Below, one piece after another: positions 26,499 to 34,966 of a stretch of DNA of 64,000 nucleotides (positions are counted from its first letter, which is position 1; the number at the start of each line of letters is the position of its first letter). The position numbers and the translations under genes were made by a program. This stretch comes from Deltaproteobacteria bacterium. Lineage in GTDB: Bacteria; Desulfobacterota; Deferrisomatia; Deferrisomatales; JACRMM01. The notes below the pieces were generated by a model, which was not told the origin of the DNA, did no database searches, and saw nothing but the letters and a program-made list of their open reading frames with translations. The stretch spans positions 124,001 through 188,000 of the forward strand of contig JACRMM010000058.1 of the NCBI GenBank assembly GCA_016214985.1, given 5' to 3'.

Positions 26499-28258
26499 AC
26501 GCGGGCGCGACCGCGGCAAACGGGCTCTGGGCGCTCTCCTGCCTGTCCGGGGCCCTGGCCTTCCACCGTGCCACGGGCGCGGTCGCGCACACCCAGGAGC
26601 GGCTCCTCCGTGCCTGCCTCGCTCGAAACGCCGACACCGTTTTCGGCCGGCGCCACGGGTTCGCCCGGATCCGCTCGGTCTGCGAGTACCGGGAGAGGGT
26701 GCCGCTGTCGACCTATGAGGACTACCGGGACGCCGTGGGCCGCATCGCGGCCGGCGAGCCGGGCGTCCTCACCCGGGAGCCGGTGCTGCTCTTGGAGCCC
26801 ACGAGCGGCTCGACCGAGGCCACGAAGCTCATCCCGTACACGGCGCGGCTCAAGACCGAGTTCCAGCGGGCGCTGGCGCCGTGGGTCGCGAACGTCTACC
26901 GCGAGCACCCGGGTCTCCTCGGCGGCCAGGCCTACTGGTCCCTGAGCCCGGTCACCGCACGAGACGACCGCGTCCCCGGGGGCGTCCCGATCGGTTTCGA
27001 CGACGACGCCGAGTACCTGGGCCCGGTTGCCCGCCGCCTGGCCCGCAGCCTGCAGGCCGTCCCCGCCGAGGTGCGCCTCCTCTCGGACCTGGAAGCCTTC
27101 TGGTACGCGACGCTGCTCTTTCTGCTGCGGTGCGAGCACCTCGCGCTCGTCTCGGTCTGGAGCCCCACCTTCCTCACGCTTCTCCTCGGGCGCCTGGCCC
27201 CCTGGCAGGAGCGGCTGGCCGCGGACGTGGCGGCCGGCACCTTCTCGGCGCCGGTCCCCGTGGACCCGGCCCTCGCCCGCCGGCTCTCTTCGGGCGCTCG
27301 GCCCGATCCGCGCCGGGCCGACCGGCTTCGCGCCGCCTTCGGGGCGGGCAGAAGCCCCGGAGAGTTCCACGCGGCGCTTTGGCCCAGCCTGGGGGTCGTG
27401 AGCTGCTGGGCCGACGGAAACTCCCGAACCTACGCCGCGGCCCTGGCTGAGCTCCTGCCCCAGGCGAGGCTGCAACCCAAGGGCCTCGTGGCCACCGAGG
27501 GGATCGTCTCCTTCCCTCTGCCGGGTCGGTCGGGCGCCGCCCTGGCGGTGCGTTCCCACTTCTTCGAGTTCCTGCCCGAGGGGGGGCGCGGCGAGCCGCG
27601 GCTCGCCCACGAGCTCGAGGCCGGCCGGACCTACTCCGTCGTCCTCACGACCGGGGGAGGCCTCTACCGCTACCGCCTGCGCGACCGGATCGAGGTCGTG
27701 GGGCATTTCGGCCAGTGCCCGCTCCTGCGGTTTCTGGGCAAGGAGGACCAGGTCTCGGACTGGTTCGGCGAGAAGCTCGACGAAGGCCACGTGAGGGAAG
27801 TCCTCGACGCCGCGCTGGCCCGCCAGGGGCTCGGCGCGGCCTTTGCGCTGCTGGCCTGCGAGCCCGGGGGGAGCCCAGCGGCCTACACGCTCTTCCTGGA
27901 GTCCCCAGGCGCGGACCAGAGCCTCCTGGCCGTCGCCTCGGACCTGGAGGCGGCGCTCGGCGCCAACTACCACTACCGCTACTGCCGGGCCCTGGGCCAG
28001 CTCGGGCCCGTCCGGGTCTTCCGGGTGGCGGGAGGTGGCGCCGAGGCCTGCCTTCGCGCCTGCGCCGACGCCGGCCAGCGCCTGGGCGACGTGAAGCCCG
28101 CGCTCCTGAGCCGTCGAGGCGGCTGGTCGAGCCACTTCCGGGGGCATTTCGTCCCCGCACTCCCGCGCGATCGTCACGGACGGTGCGGGGCGGCCCGTGA
28201 AGGTCACGTTCGTGAAGCCGGCCCTGGGTCCCGGCACGCCGGTCGGTCGCCGAGGTGA
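26495..28258 (+). CDS. GH3-family acyl-acid amido synthetase-like protein
   Basis: GH3 enzymes adenylate a carboxylate and join it to an amine, typically an amino acid. Start ATG 26495 gives 587 residues in the present frame. Family marks are RVPLSTYEDYRDAVGRIA, the ATP P-loop-like LLEPTSGSTEATKLIPYT near residue 92, LVATEGIVSFP (motif II) and YRYRLRDRIEVVGHFGQCP with FLGKEDQVSDWFGEKL (motif III). Homologues usually end soon after LGDVKPALLSRR. Here about 40 extra residues run into a relic radical SAM gene, so the native stop was probably lost by a deletion. The likely role is amide or ester formation on the molecule modified by the radical SAM enzymes. Confidence 0.88.
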   Translation: MNAGATAANGLWALSCLSGALAFHRATGAVAHTQERLLRACLARNADTVFGRRHGFARIRSVCEYRERVPLSTYEDYRDAVGRIAAGEPGVLTREPVLLLEPTSGSTEATKLIPYTARLKTEFQRALAPWVANVYREHPGLLGGQAYWSLSPVTARDDRVPGGVPIGFDDDAEYLGPVARRLARSLQAVPAEVRLLSDLEAFWYATLLFLLRCEHLALVSVWSPTFLTLLLGRLAPWQERLAADVAAGTFSAPVPVDPALARRLSSGARPDPRRADRLRAAFGAGRSPGEFHAALWPSLGVVSCWADGNSRTYAAALAELLPQARLQPKGLVATEGIVSFPLPGRSGAALAVRSHFFEFLPEGGRGEPRLAHELEAGRTYSVVLTTGGGLYRYRLRDRIEVVGHFGQCPLLRFLGKEDQVSDWFGEKLDEGHVREVLDAALARQGLGAAFALLACEPGGSPAAYTLFLESPGADQSLLAVASDLEAALGANYHYRYCRALGQLGPVRVFRVAGGGAEACLRACADAGQRLGDVKPALLSRRGGWSSHFRGHFVPALPRDRHGRCGAAREGHVREAGPGSRHAGRSPR

Positions 28259-28400
28259 CGGCCGAGATCGAGGCCGCGGGCCCGCGCCTTGGATCCTTGC
28301 GGCAACTTCGGGAATCTCTACAACGCTGGACTCTGCCTGGCCGCCAACGCCGTCTCCCGGCGGGAAGTCCACTCCTGTGATGCCGCCTTCGCGCGAGAAG
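28197..28400 (+). pseudogene. Deletion relic of a third B12-radical SAM gene
   Basis: GTG 28197 opens a typical radical SAM N-terminus (VKVTFVKPALGPG). After about 45 bases a second frame gives RSVAEVTAEIEAAGPR, as found just after the iron-sulfur motif. From 28289 a third frame gives NLYNAGLCLAANAVSRREV, similar to the C-terminal lid of the intact enzyme (GINYLMRREVL). About 1.2 kb of interior, including the cysteine motif and catalytic barrel, is missing. These pieces explain the otherwise empty gap between the GH3 and CDP-alcohol phosphatidyltransferase genes. Confidence 0.65.
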
Positions 28401-28490
28401 ACTGGAGCCTCGCCTTCGATCGCCGTACACTGCGCGGGCGCAGGGCCGGTCCCTCTGGCGTACTCAGCCCGCGGCCTGAAGGACGCCATC

Positions 28491-29108
28491 GTGAGCATCT
28501 ATGCGCTGAAACCCAGGTTCCAGAACCTCCTGCGCCCGCTGGCCGGCGCCCTGGCCCGCGCGGGCGGCACGGCGAACCAGGTGACGCTCGGCGCCTGCGC
28601 GTTGTCGGTCGTCCTCGGGCTCGGGCTCGCGTTTGTTCCGCTCCCCCGCGCCGCCTTCCTTCTCCTGCCACCGTTCCTCGTCGTCCGCATGGCGCTGAAC
28701 GCCCTCGACGGCATGCTCGCTCGGGAGTTCGGCCAGAAGTCGCACCTCGGCGCCTACCTGAACGAGCTCACCGACGTGGTCTCCGACGCGGCCCTGTACC
28801 TGCCCTTCGCCTTCCTGCCGCACTTCCAGCCACTCTGGGTCGGCGCCGTGATCTGGCTCGCTGCCCTCTCCGAGATGACCGGGACCGTGGCCGTGATGGC
28901 TGGCGCGAGCCGTCGCTACGACGGCCCCTTCGGCAAGAGCGACCGCGCCTTCGCCTTCGGCGCGCTGGGGCTCGCCGTCGGGCTCGGGCTGTCTCCCTCG
29001 CCATGGCAGCGCTGGATTCTTCCCATCATGGCCGCGGCGCTCGCCGCAACGGTCGCCAACCGCATTCGCAGCGGACTCCGGGAGGTCAACGATGGCAACT
29101 TCGGGTAG
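28491..29108 (+). CDS. CDP-alcohol phosphatidyltransferase (YnbA-like)
   Basis: Transfers a phosphatidyl group from CDP-diacylglycerol to an alcohol in the inner membrane. Start GTG 28491 (GAAGGACG upstream) gives 205 residues with about six membrane helices. The family motif is D-G-x2-A-R-x8-G-x3-N-x3-D: DGMLAREFGQKSHLG then AYLNELTDVVSD. The third conserved Asp is replaced by Asn, with a further Asp four residues after the last one. This variant is common, as far as I recall, in YnbA-like members. It overlaps the next gene by 17 nt. Gene order (with hydrolase-methyltransferase, PAP2-phosphatase and CDP-DG synthase) mirrors E. coli ynbABCD. Confidence 0.88.
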   Translation: MSIYALKPRFQNLLRPLAGALARAGGTANQVTLGACALSVVLGLGLAFVPLPRAAFLLLPPFLVVRMALNALDGMLAREFGQKSHLGAYLNELTDVVSDAALYLPFAFLPHFQPLWVGAVIWLAALSEMTGTVAVMAGASRRYDGPFGKSDRAFAFGALGLAVGLGLSPSPWQRWILPIMAAALAATVANRIRSGLREVNDGNFG

Positions 29109-30864
29109 CGAGAGTGTCGCGCGCCAGGTCGAAGAACACGTCTTCACGACGCACGACGGAAGCCAGCTCTTCTACCGTCACTGGCCGTCGGCCGCCGGGA
29201 CGACCGACCGGGCGGTGGTGCTGCTCCACCGGGGCCACGAGCACTCGGGGCGGCTCCAGCACCTGGTGGACGAGCTCGATCTGCCGGACGTCTCCTTCTT
29301 CGCCTGGGACGCCCGGGGGCACGGCCGCTCTCCAGGCCGGCGGGGTCACAGCCCTAGCCTCGGGACGTCGGTATGGGACGTGGACGCCTTCGTCGGCCAC
29401 GTGTCGGAGGGCCACGGCATCTGCGTGGAGAACCTCGCCGTGGTGGCCCAGAGCGTGGGCGCGGTGCTGGCAGCGGCCTGGGTCCACGACTACGCGCCGA
29501 AGATCCGCGGCCTGGTGCTCGCCTCGCCGGCCTTCGACGTCAAGCTCTACGTGCCTTTCGCCCGGCCGGGTCTCAAGCTCCTCCACGCGCTGCGCGGCGA
29601 CTTCGACGTGAACTCCTACGTCAAGGCGCGCTTCCTCACCCACGACCCAGCGCGGATCGCCTCGTTCGATGCCGACCCCCTCGTCACGCGGGCGATCTCG
29701 GTGAAGATCCTCCTTGCCCTGTACGAGGCGGCAAATCGAGTGGTTGCCGACGCCCAGGCGATCCAGGTGCCCACCCAGCTCCTGATCTCGGAGGACGACT
29801 GGGTGGTACGCCGGGAGCCGCAGTACGAGTTCTTCAGCCGCCTCGGCTCGGCTGTCAAGGAGTGCCACCTCCTGCCCGGCTTCTACCACGACACGCTCGG
29901 GGAGAGAGACCGCGCCAAGGCGATCGGGCGGGTTCGCTCGTTTCTGCTGCGCCGGTTCGAAGAACCCGCGGGGAGCCCGTCGCTCTTGGATGCGGACCGC
30001 CAGGGGTACACGAGGGACGAATTCGACGCCCTTCGCCAGCCGCTGTCGCCGAGGTCTCCGAAGGGCCTCTTCTTCGCGCTCTCGCGGCTTGCCCTGCGCG
30101 CAGGGGAGGCGGTTTCGGAAGGACTTCGGATCGGAGGGACGACCGGGTTCGACTCCGGCAGCACCCTGGACTACGTGTACCGGAACAACCCCACCGGAAA
30201 GACGGTCCTGGGCCGCTGGATTGACCGGGCCTACCTGAACTCCGTCGGCTGGCGGGGGATCCGGGTGCGAAAGGAGCACCTCGAGCAGCTGATCGTTCGG
30301 GCCGTGGACCGGCTCAGCGACGAGGGTCGGCCCGTGCGCCTCGTCGACATCGCCGCCGGCCACGGCCGCTACATCCTGGACGCACTGGCGGGACACGCGT
30401 CGGCGCCCGAGAGCATTCTCCTGCGCGACTACAGCGACCTGAACGTGCGCCAGGGCTCGGCACTCATCGCGGAGAAGGGCCTGGCGCAGATCGCCCGCTT
30501 CGAGAAGGGGGACGCCTTCGACCGCGCCTCGCTCGCCGCCCTCGACCCGAGGCCGACGCTCGGCGTGGTGTCGGGGCTCTACGAGCTCTTTCCCGACAAC
30601 GCCCCCGTGCGCGAATCGCTGGCCGGCCTGGCGGACGCTATCGACGCGGGTGGGTACCTCGTCTACACCGGGCAGCCCTGGCATCCGCAGCTGGAGTTCA
30701 TCGCGCGCGCTCTCTCGAGCCACCGAGGCGGCCGGCCCTGGGTGATGCGCCGGCGCACCCAGCCGGAGATGGATCAGCTGGTCGAGGCGGCGGGCTTCCG
30801 GAAGCTCGACGAGCGGGTCGACGAGTGGGGCATCTTTACCGTGTCGCTGGCGCAGAGGGTCTAG
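29092..30864 (+). CDS. Bifunctional alpha/beta hydrolase-SAM methyltransferase (YnbC-like)
   Basis: A 590-residue fusion. Residues 1-300 are an alpha/beta hydrolase of the monoacylglycerol-lipase type, with WDARGHGRSPG, nucleophile in VVAQSVGAV near residue 123, Asp in LISEDDWVV and His in GFYHDTLGE. Residues 310-590 are a class I-like methyltransferase with the SAM-binding motif VDIAAGHGRYILDAL near residue 420 and LRDYSDLNVRQG. The same two-domain protein is encoded by ynbC in E. coli. It may remove an acyl chain from and methylate a phospholipid head group, though the true substrate is not known. Start ATG 29092 lies inside the preceding gene. Confidence 0.9.
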   Translation: MATSGSESVARQVEEHVFTTHDGSQLFYRHWPSAAGTTDRAVVLLHRGHEHSGRLQHLVDELDLPDVSFFAWDARGHGRSPGRRGHSPSLGTSVWDVDAFVGHVSEGHGICVENLAVVAQSVGAVLAAAWVHDYAPKIRGLVLASPAFDVKLYVPFARPGLKLLHALRGDFDVNSYVKARFLTHDPARIASFDADPLVTRAISVKILLALYEAANRVVADAQAIQVPTQLLISEDDWVVRREPQYEFFSRLGSAVKECHLLPGFYHDTLGERDRAKAIGRVRSFLLRRFEEPAGSPSLLDADRQGYTRDEFDALRQPLSPRSPKGLFFALSRLALRAGEAVSEGLRIGGTTGFDSGSTLDYVYRNNPTGKTVLGRWIDRAYLNSVGWRGIRVRKEHLEQLIVRAVDRLSDEGRPVRLVDIAAGHGRYILDALAGHASAPESILLRDYSDLNVRQGSALIAEKGLAQIARFEKGDAFDRASLAALDPRPTLGVVSGLYELFPDNAPVRESLAGLADAIDAGGYLVYTGQPWHPQLEFIARALSSHRGGRPWVMRRRTQPEMDQLVEAAGFRKLDERVDEWGIFTVSLAQRV

Positions 30865-30872
30865 GTGCGCCG

Positions 30873-32219
30873 ATGAACGGGGAAGCGGCAGCCCTGCGCC
30901 CGCCGGGGGTGGCGACGACGAGCGCGCGGTCCTGGGGAGAGGCCGCGGGGTGGCTCTGCCTGCTCGGCCCCTTCTTCTTCCTGAGCTACGGCGTTGCCAA
31001 CTGGCTGACGAGCCTGCGAAGCGACGTCGGACAGGTGGTGTTCGGCTGGGAGAGGCACATCCCCTTCCTGCCCTGGACGATCGTGCCGTACTGGTCCATC
31101 GACCTCCTCTATGGGCTGTCCCTCTTCGTCTGCTCGACCCGCGCCGAGCTTCGCGTTCTCGTCCGGCGCCTGCTCGCGGCGCAGGTGCTCTCGGTAGCCG
31201 GATTCCTGCTCTTTCCCCTGCGCTTCACCTTCGTGCGAGCGAACACGGGCGGCGCCTTCGGCTGGCTCTTCGACGCGCTGACGGGCTTCGACAGACCCTT
31301 CAACCAGGCGCCCTCCCTTCATATCGGGCTCCTCGTCATCCTCTGGGCCCACTACGCGTTCCACCTGCCCGCGGCAGGGCGTTGGCTCCTGCACGGGTGG
31401 TTCGCGCTCATCGGCGTCTCGGTGCTGACCACCTACCAGCACCACTTCATCGACGTTCCCACCGGCGCCTGGGTGGGTCTGCTGTGCCTCGTCCTCTTTC
31501 CCTGGCCGCCGTCATCGGAGTCGCCTCGCGTCGAGCCGCCGCAACCTCGGCTTGGGCTCGCCGCGGGGTACCTCGGCGCGGCCTTGGGACTGGCAGCCGG
31601 CGCCTGGGCCCTGGGGGGGCTCGGCTGGCTTCTCCTCTGGCCTTCGGGCGCGCTGGCCCTCGTGGGCGGAGTCTACGCGGACGGCCGCCCCTCCTGGTTC
31701 AGGAAGCACGGCGGACGGCTTCCGCCCGCCGTGAGGTGGCTGCTCGCGCCCTATCTGGCCGGGGCCCGGGTCAACTCTCGCCTTTGGACCCGCAGGGATC
31801 CGGAACCGAGCGAGATCTCGGACGGGGTCTGGCTCGGTCGCGCGCCGACTCTCTCCGAACAGCGGCGCCTGGGGGTGCGCTCCCTCGTGGACGTCACGGC
31901 CGAGCTTTCGGTGGATGCCGGCGACGGGGCCTACCGCGCGGTGCCGATGCTCGACCTGGTGGTTCCCTCGGCGGAGCAGTTCGACGAAGCCGCGGCGGCG
32001 ATCGACGGGCTCGCCGTCCGCCGTCCGACGTTCGTGTTCTGCGCCCTCGGCTACTCGCGCAGCGCGGCCGCAGTCGTGGCCTGGCTCGTCGCGAGCGGTG
32101 GCGCTTCGTCCGTGGACCGCGCCGTCGAGCTTGTGCGCGCCCGGCGGCCCCGCGTGGTCCTGACGTCCCTCCACGTGGCTCGTCTTCGGGAGTGGGCGGC
32201 CGGGCGGGGGCTGTCGTGA
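30873..32219 (+). CDS. PAP2-like/dual-specificity phosphatase fusion (YnbD-like)
   Basis: A 448-residue inner-membrane protein starting at ATG 30873, 8 bp after the preceding stop. The N-terminal two-thirds has about six helices with PAP2-type motifs: NQAPSLHIGLL and TYQHHFIDVPTGAW hold the lipid-phosphatase histidines. The C-terminal domain (from about residue 310) is a dual-specificity phosphatase with FCALGYSRSAA, the C-x5-R loop near residue 392, in which the usual His before Cys is Phe. YnbD in E. coli has this arrangement. It would dephosphorylate a lipid phosphate such as a phosphatidyl-alcohol-phosphate intermediate. It overlaps the next start by 4 nt. Confidence 0.88.
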   Translation: MNGEAAALRPPGVATTSARSWGEAAGWLCLLGPFFFLSYGVANWLTSLRSDVGQVVFGWERHIPFLPWTIVPYWSIDLLYGLSLFVCSTRAELRVLVRRLLAAQVLSVAGFLLFPLRFTFVRANTGGAFGWLFDALTGFDRPFNQAPSLHIGLLVILWAHYAFHLPAAGRWLLHGWFALIGVSVLTTYQHHFIDVPTGAWVGLLCLVLFPWPPSSESPRVEPPQPRLGLAAGYLGAALGLAAGAWALGGLGWLLLWPSGALALVGGVYADGRPSWFRKHGGRLPPAVRWLLAPYLAGARVNSRLWTRRDPEPSEISDGVWLGRAPTLSEQRRLGVRSLVDVTAELSVDAGDGAYRAVPMLDLVVPSAEQFDEAAAAIDGLAVRRPTFVFCALGYSRSAAAVVAWLVASGGASSVDRAVELVRARRPRVVLTSLHVARLREWAAGRGLS

Positions 32220-32665
32220 ACGGGAAGCAGCAAGAAGCGGAGCGCTTGGCGATGAGGGTGGCGGCGTCGCTGCTCGGATCGGGGCGGGTCGCCGCCCAGG
32301 CGGGGCACGCCGCCGCGGTCGTCGCAGGTGTCGCGTCGACGACCGGCAGGCTCTCCGTGCCCGCCGCAGCGGGGCTGGCCACGTCCCTGGCCCTGTGGGT
32401 GGCGCACTGCTGGGCCGCGCTGCGCGTGTCCCTCGACGCCCGCCTGTTGACGGTTCTCGAACCTGACGACCAGGCGCTGGGCCAATTCGACGCGTTGCTC
32501 GAGCACTGGCACCTGCGATCCCGGGGCGAGGTCCGCGGAGCCGAAGATCGTTGCCGGGCCGCCGTTGGCCTGTGGCGGCGGCAGCTCCTGCTCTGCGCGC
32601 TGCAGATCGTCGCGCTCCTGGTGGGGCTCGGCGCTTCGCTGGCGACGACGGCAGGGACGAGATGA
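32216..32665 (+). CDS. Small membrane protein of the lipid cluster, unknown function
   Basis: A 149-residue protein starting at GTG 32216 (GTGA overlap). It has a hydrophobic, Ala-rich middle (LATSLALWVAHCWAALRV) and a C-terminal helix (LLCALQIVALLVGLGASLAT), so it is probably membrane-embedded with cytoplasmic linkers. No catalytic motif is seen. It is sandwiched with 4-nt overlaps between the PAP2-phosphatase and the acyltransferase, so it is presumably a dedicated partner of the phospholipid pathway. Confidence 0.7.
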   Translation: MNGKQQEAERLAMRVAASLLGSGRVAAQAGHAAAVVAGVASTTGRLSVPAAAGLATSLALWVAHCWAALRVSLDARLLTVLEPDDQALGQFDALLEHWHLRSRGEVRGAEDRCRAAVGLWRRQLLLCALQIVALLVGLGASLATTAGTR

Positions 32666-33285
32666 TCGAGGGCCTGGTCGCCGCCGCCCTCCTCGGCTTC
32701 GCGCGGCTCCTGACGGGCGCGCAGGCGCGGTGGGTCGGCTGCGCGCCCCTGGACCGGCAGCGCGTCTACTTCGCCAACCACGCGAGCCACGCCGACTTCG
32801 TGCTGCTCTGGTCGTCCCTTCCGCCGCGGCTGCGCCGGCGCACCCGCCCGGTAGCCGGGGCCGACTACTGGAGCCGGGGCGCCCTGCGGCGGTACCTGAT
32901 CCACCGGGTGTTTCGCGGCGTGCTCGTCGACCGCGGCCCGGCGCAGGGGGACGGGCAGACGGCAGACCCGCTGGCGCCGCTCGTGGCCGCGCTCGACGAG
33001 GGGGCCTCGCTCATCCTCTTCCCCGAGGGCACGCGAAACACGGGTGACGACCTGCTGCCGTTCAAAAGCGGTCTCTACAACCTGGGGCTGCGGCGGCCAG
33101 AGGTGGACCTCGTGCCCGTGTGGATGGACAATCTGGCCCGGGTCATGCCCAAGGGGGAGGTGCTGCCCGTGCCGCTGCTGTGCTCGATCACGTTCGGGGC
33201 GCCCCTCGCGGTGGAGCCCGGGGAGGACCGCAGGGCGTTTCTCGACCGGGCGCGCGAGGCCGTGCGGGAATTGAGGGGGACATGA
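32662..33285 (+). CDS. 1-acyl-glycerol-3-phosphate acyltransferase-like (PlsC family)
   Basis: A 207-residue acyltransferase with the catalytic NHASHAD (H-x4-D) near residue 38, FRGVLVDRG and the substrate loop LFPEGTRNTGD near residue 120. It makes phosphatidate or acylates a related lysolipid at the inner membrane. The start ATG 32662 overlaps the preceding stop, and its own stop overlaps the CDP-diglyceride synthase start, so acyl transfer and CDP-lipid formation are translationally linked. Confidence 0.9.
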   Translation: MIEGLVAAALLGFARLLTGAQARWVGCAPLDRQRVYFANHASHADFVLLWSSLPPRLRRRTRPVAGADYWSRGALRRYLIHRVFRGVLVDRGPAQGDGQTADPLAPLVAALDEGASLILFPEGTRNTGDDLLPFKSGLYNLGLRRPEVDLVPVWMDNLARVMPKGEVLPVPLLCSITFGAPLAVEPGEDRRAFLDRAREAVRELRGT

Positions 33286-34241
33286 CCGTGCAGACCATGA
33301 CCGCCAACGAGCAGGCCCTCGCCGTCTTCGGCGGGGTCGGCGGCGTGCTGCTCGTGGCGAGCGCCGTGGGCTACGCGCTGCACCGGCGCTTTCGGGAGGG
33401 CGCGGCCCGCGCCGTCGTCGAGAACCTGAACTCGCGCATCAAGGCGTGGTGGGTCATGGTCCTCTTGGTCGGCGCCGCCTTCCTCGCCGGCCAGGGCGCG
33501 GTGATCGGCCTCTTCGCCTTCGTGTCCTTCGTCGCCCTGCGCGAGTTCTTCACCCTCACGCCCACCCGCCGGGGGGATCACCGGGCGCTCTTCGCGAGCT
33601 TCTTCGTCGCGCTGCCGCTGCAGTACGCGCTGATCGCCACGGACTGGTACGGGCTCTTCTCGGTCTTCCTTCCCGTGTATGCGTTCCTCTTTCTCCCGAT
33701 CCTCTCGGCGTCGGCCGAGGACACCCGAGACTTCATGCGACGAGCGGCCGAGACCCAGTGGGGCCTGATGATCTGCGTCTACTGCATCTCCCACGTGCCG
33801 GCGCTCCTGACCCTCCGGATCCCCGGCTACCAGAGTCGCTCGGCGCTGCTCGTCGTCTTCCTGATCCTCGTCGTGCAGGGCAGCGACGTTCTCCAGTACA
33901 CTTGGGGCAAGCTCTTCGGTCGAAGGAAGATCGCGCCGCTCCTGTCGCCGTCCAAGACGCTGGAAGGGTTCGTGGGCGGGGTGGTGAGCGCGACCGCCCT
34001 GGGCGCGGCCCTGTGGTGGATCACACCCTTCACGGTGGGGCAGGCGGCGGGGATGGCGCTCGTCGTCGCGCTCATGGGCTTCCTCGGAGGCCTGGTGATG
34101 TCGGCCATCAAGCGCGACCGGGGCGTCAAGGACTGGGGCCGCCTGATCGAGGGTCACGGCGGCATGCTCGACCGTCTGGACTCGGTGTGCTTCTCGGCGC
34201 CGGTGTTCTTCCACCTGACGCGCTACTTCTTCGTGCCCTGA
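33282..34241 (+). CDS. Phosphatidate cytidylyltransferase (CdsA/YnbB-like)
   Basis: Converts phosphatidate and CTP to CDP-diacylglycerol, the donor for the phosphatidyltransferase five genes upstream. The 319-residue polytopic protein (about eight helices) carries the signature SPSKTLEGFVGG and the terminal DRGVKDWGRLIEGHGGMLDRLDS, the CDP-DG synthase motif with the essential Lys/Asp. Start ATG 33282. Its 3' quarter is duplicated as a broken fragment at 37041-37267. Confidence 0.92.
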   Translation: MTVQTMTANEQALAVFGGVGGVLLVASAVGYALHRRFREGAARAVVENLNSRIKAWWVMVLLVGAAFLAGQGAVIGLFAFVSFVALREFFTLTPTRRGDHRALFASFFVALPLQYALIATDWYGLFSVFLPVYAFLFLPILSASAEDTRDFMRRAAETQWGLMICVYCISHVPALLTLRIPGYQSRSALLVVFLILVVQGSDVLQYTWGKLFGRRKIAPLLSPSKTLEGFVGGVVSATALGAALWWITPFTVGQAAGMALVVALMGFLGGLVMSAIKRDRGVKDWGRLIEGHGGMLDRLDSVCFSAPVFFHLTRYFFVP

Positions 34242-34278
34242 GAAGCGGGTTCGCGGCTCCGGCGCAAGGAGCGAGGAG

Positions 34279-34398
34279 GAGTTGCTGTTCCACGACGGCG
34301 AGGCCGTGCCGGAAGACCCGGCGGGCCGCTTCGCCGAACTGATGGCCGATGCAAGCGGGCAGATGCCCCGTGGAGGGAGAGGAGGAGGCAATAAGTGA
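34279..34398 (+). pseudogene. C-terminal fragment of a YiiX-like gene
   Basis: Forty codons encode LFHDGEAVPEDPAGRFAELM ending in GGRGGGNK and a stop. They match the last 40 residues of the intact gene at 37313-38920 (LFHDGEAVREDPAGRFAGLM ... GGGGGNE) at both DNA and protein level. Everything upstream of this segment is missing. Together with the cdsA fragment at 37041 it shows an ancestral cdsA-yiiX duplication. Confidence 0.8.
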
Positions 34399-34437
34399 GG
34401 GAACCCCGCGGGGTACGTCGCCTCGCGAGCGCATCGG

Positions 34438-34692
34438 GTGCTCCTGGCGCTGGGCGCGGCGGCCGTCCTGGGGCTCGTGCCCCGCAGCGCCCGGGCACAG
34501 GAAGGGAGTCCCCTTGGGCACAGGCGCCGGAACCGGTCGGCTCCCCGCTACGGTCTCCCGCGTTCGGGGCAACGCGCCAACGCCCATCTGCAAGCGCGCC
34601 CCTCAGCTCCTGCTCAGCTCCCGAAGAGTGTCCGTCAACTCGTGGTTGGCCACCTTGTCCGGGGACTTGTCGGCGGCACCCCGCACGGATAG
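34438..34692 (+). pseudogene. Possible remnant of an exported protein (signal peptide only)
   Basis: A GTG-started frame encodes VLLALGAAAVLGLVPRSARA, a convincing signal peptide with an A-R-A cleavage site. It is followed by compositionally odd, basic sequence with no fold-like pattern. There is no strong ribosome site. I read it as the 5' end of a lost gene rather than a working 84-residue protein. Confidence 0.3.
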
Positions 34693-34725
34693 CATTGCGA
34701 TCGCACTCAGTAAAGGAGGCGGTCC

Positions 34726-34966
34726 ATGGCCCAGCTTCTGGTTCGTGACCTGGACGAGAACACAGTACTGGCCTTGAAGCGACGAGCGGAGACGCGCCGG
34801 CGGTCGCTGGCACAGGAAGTCAGGCTCATCTTGGAGGAGGCGACCGAAGGGGCGGAGAGCGACCGACCCCGCGGCCACGGCCCAGCGCATCCGCAGGAAC
34901 CAGCTGGCTCGGGGGATCCCATACTCCGACAGCGCGGAAGCCCAGGCAGAGGATCGCGTGCGGTGA
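34726..34966 (+). pseudogene. vapB: VapB/FitA-like antitoxin, frameshifted
   Basis: ATG 34726 (GGAGGCGGTCC upstream) encodes a ribbon-helix-helix antitoxin N-terminus, MAQLLVRDLDENTVLALKRR then SLAQEVRLILEEA. After codon 45 sense is lost; removing one base brings in TDPAATAQRIRRNQLARGIP and SDSAEAQAEDRVR before a TGA at 34964. That tail is typical of the toxin-binding region, and its stop overlaps the vapC start (GTGA), so this is the ancestral frame. In the present frame the antitoxin reads into vapC as a nonsense-tailed fusion. Confidence 0.7.

Larger units (their letters stand above)
34242..34725. other. Degenerate spacer between cdsA and vapB
   Basis: Contains the YiiX fragment (34279-34398) and a possible secreted-protein remnant at 34438. 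Apart from these I see no gene, promoter or repeat in this 484-bp stretch. Confidence 0.5.

Noticed and set aside
28259..28490. A novel small gene between GH3 and the phosphatidyltransferase
   Set aside because: Its readable segments match pieces of the radical SAM enzymes in shifting frames, so it is better explained as a relic.
34438..34692. A functional 84-residue secreted peptide
   Set aside because: Only the signal peptide is convincing. There is no ribosome site and the rest is basic low-complexity sequence.
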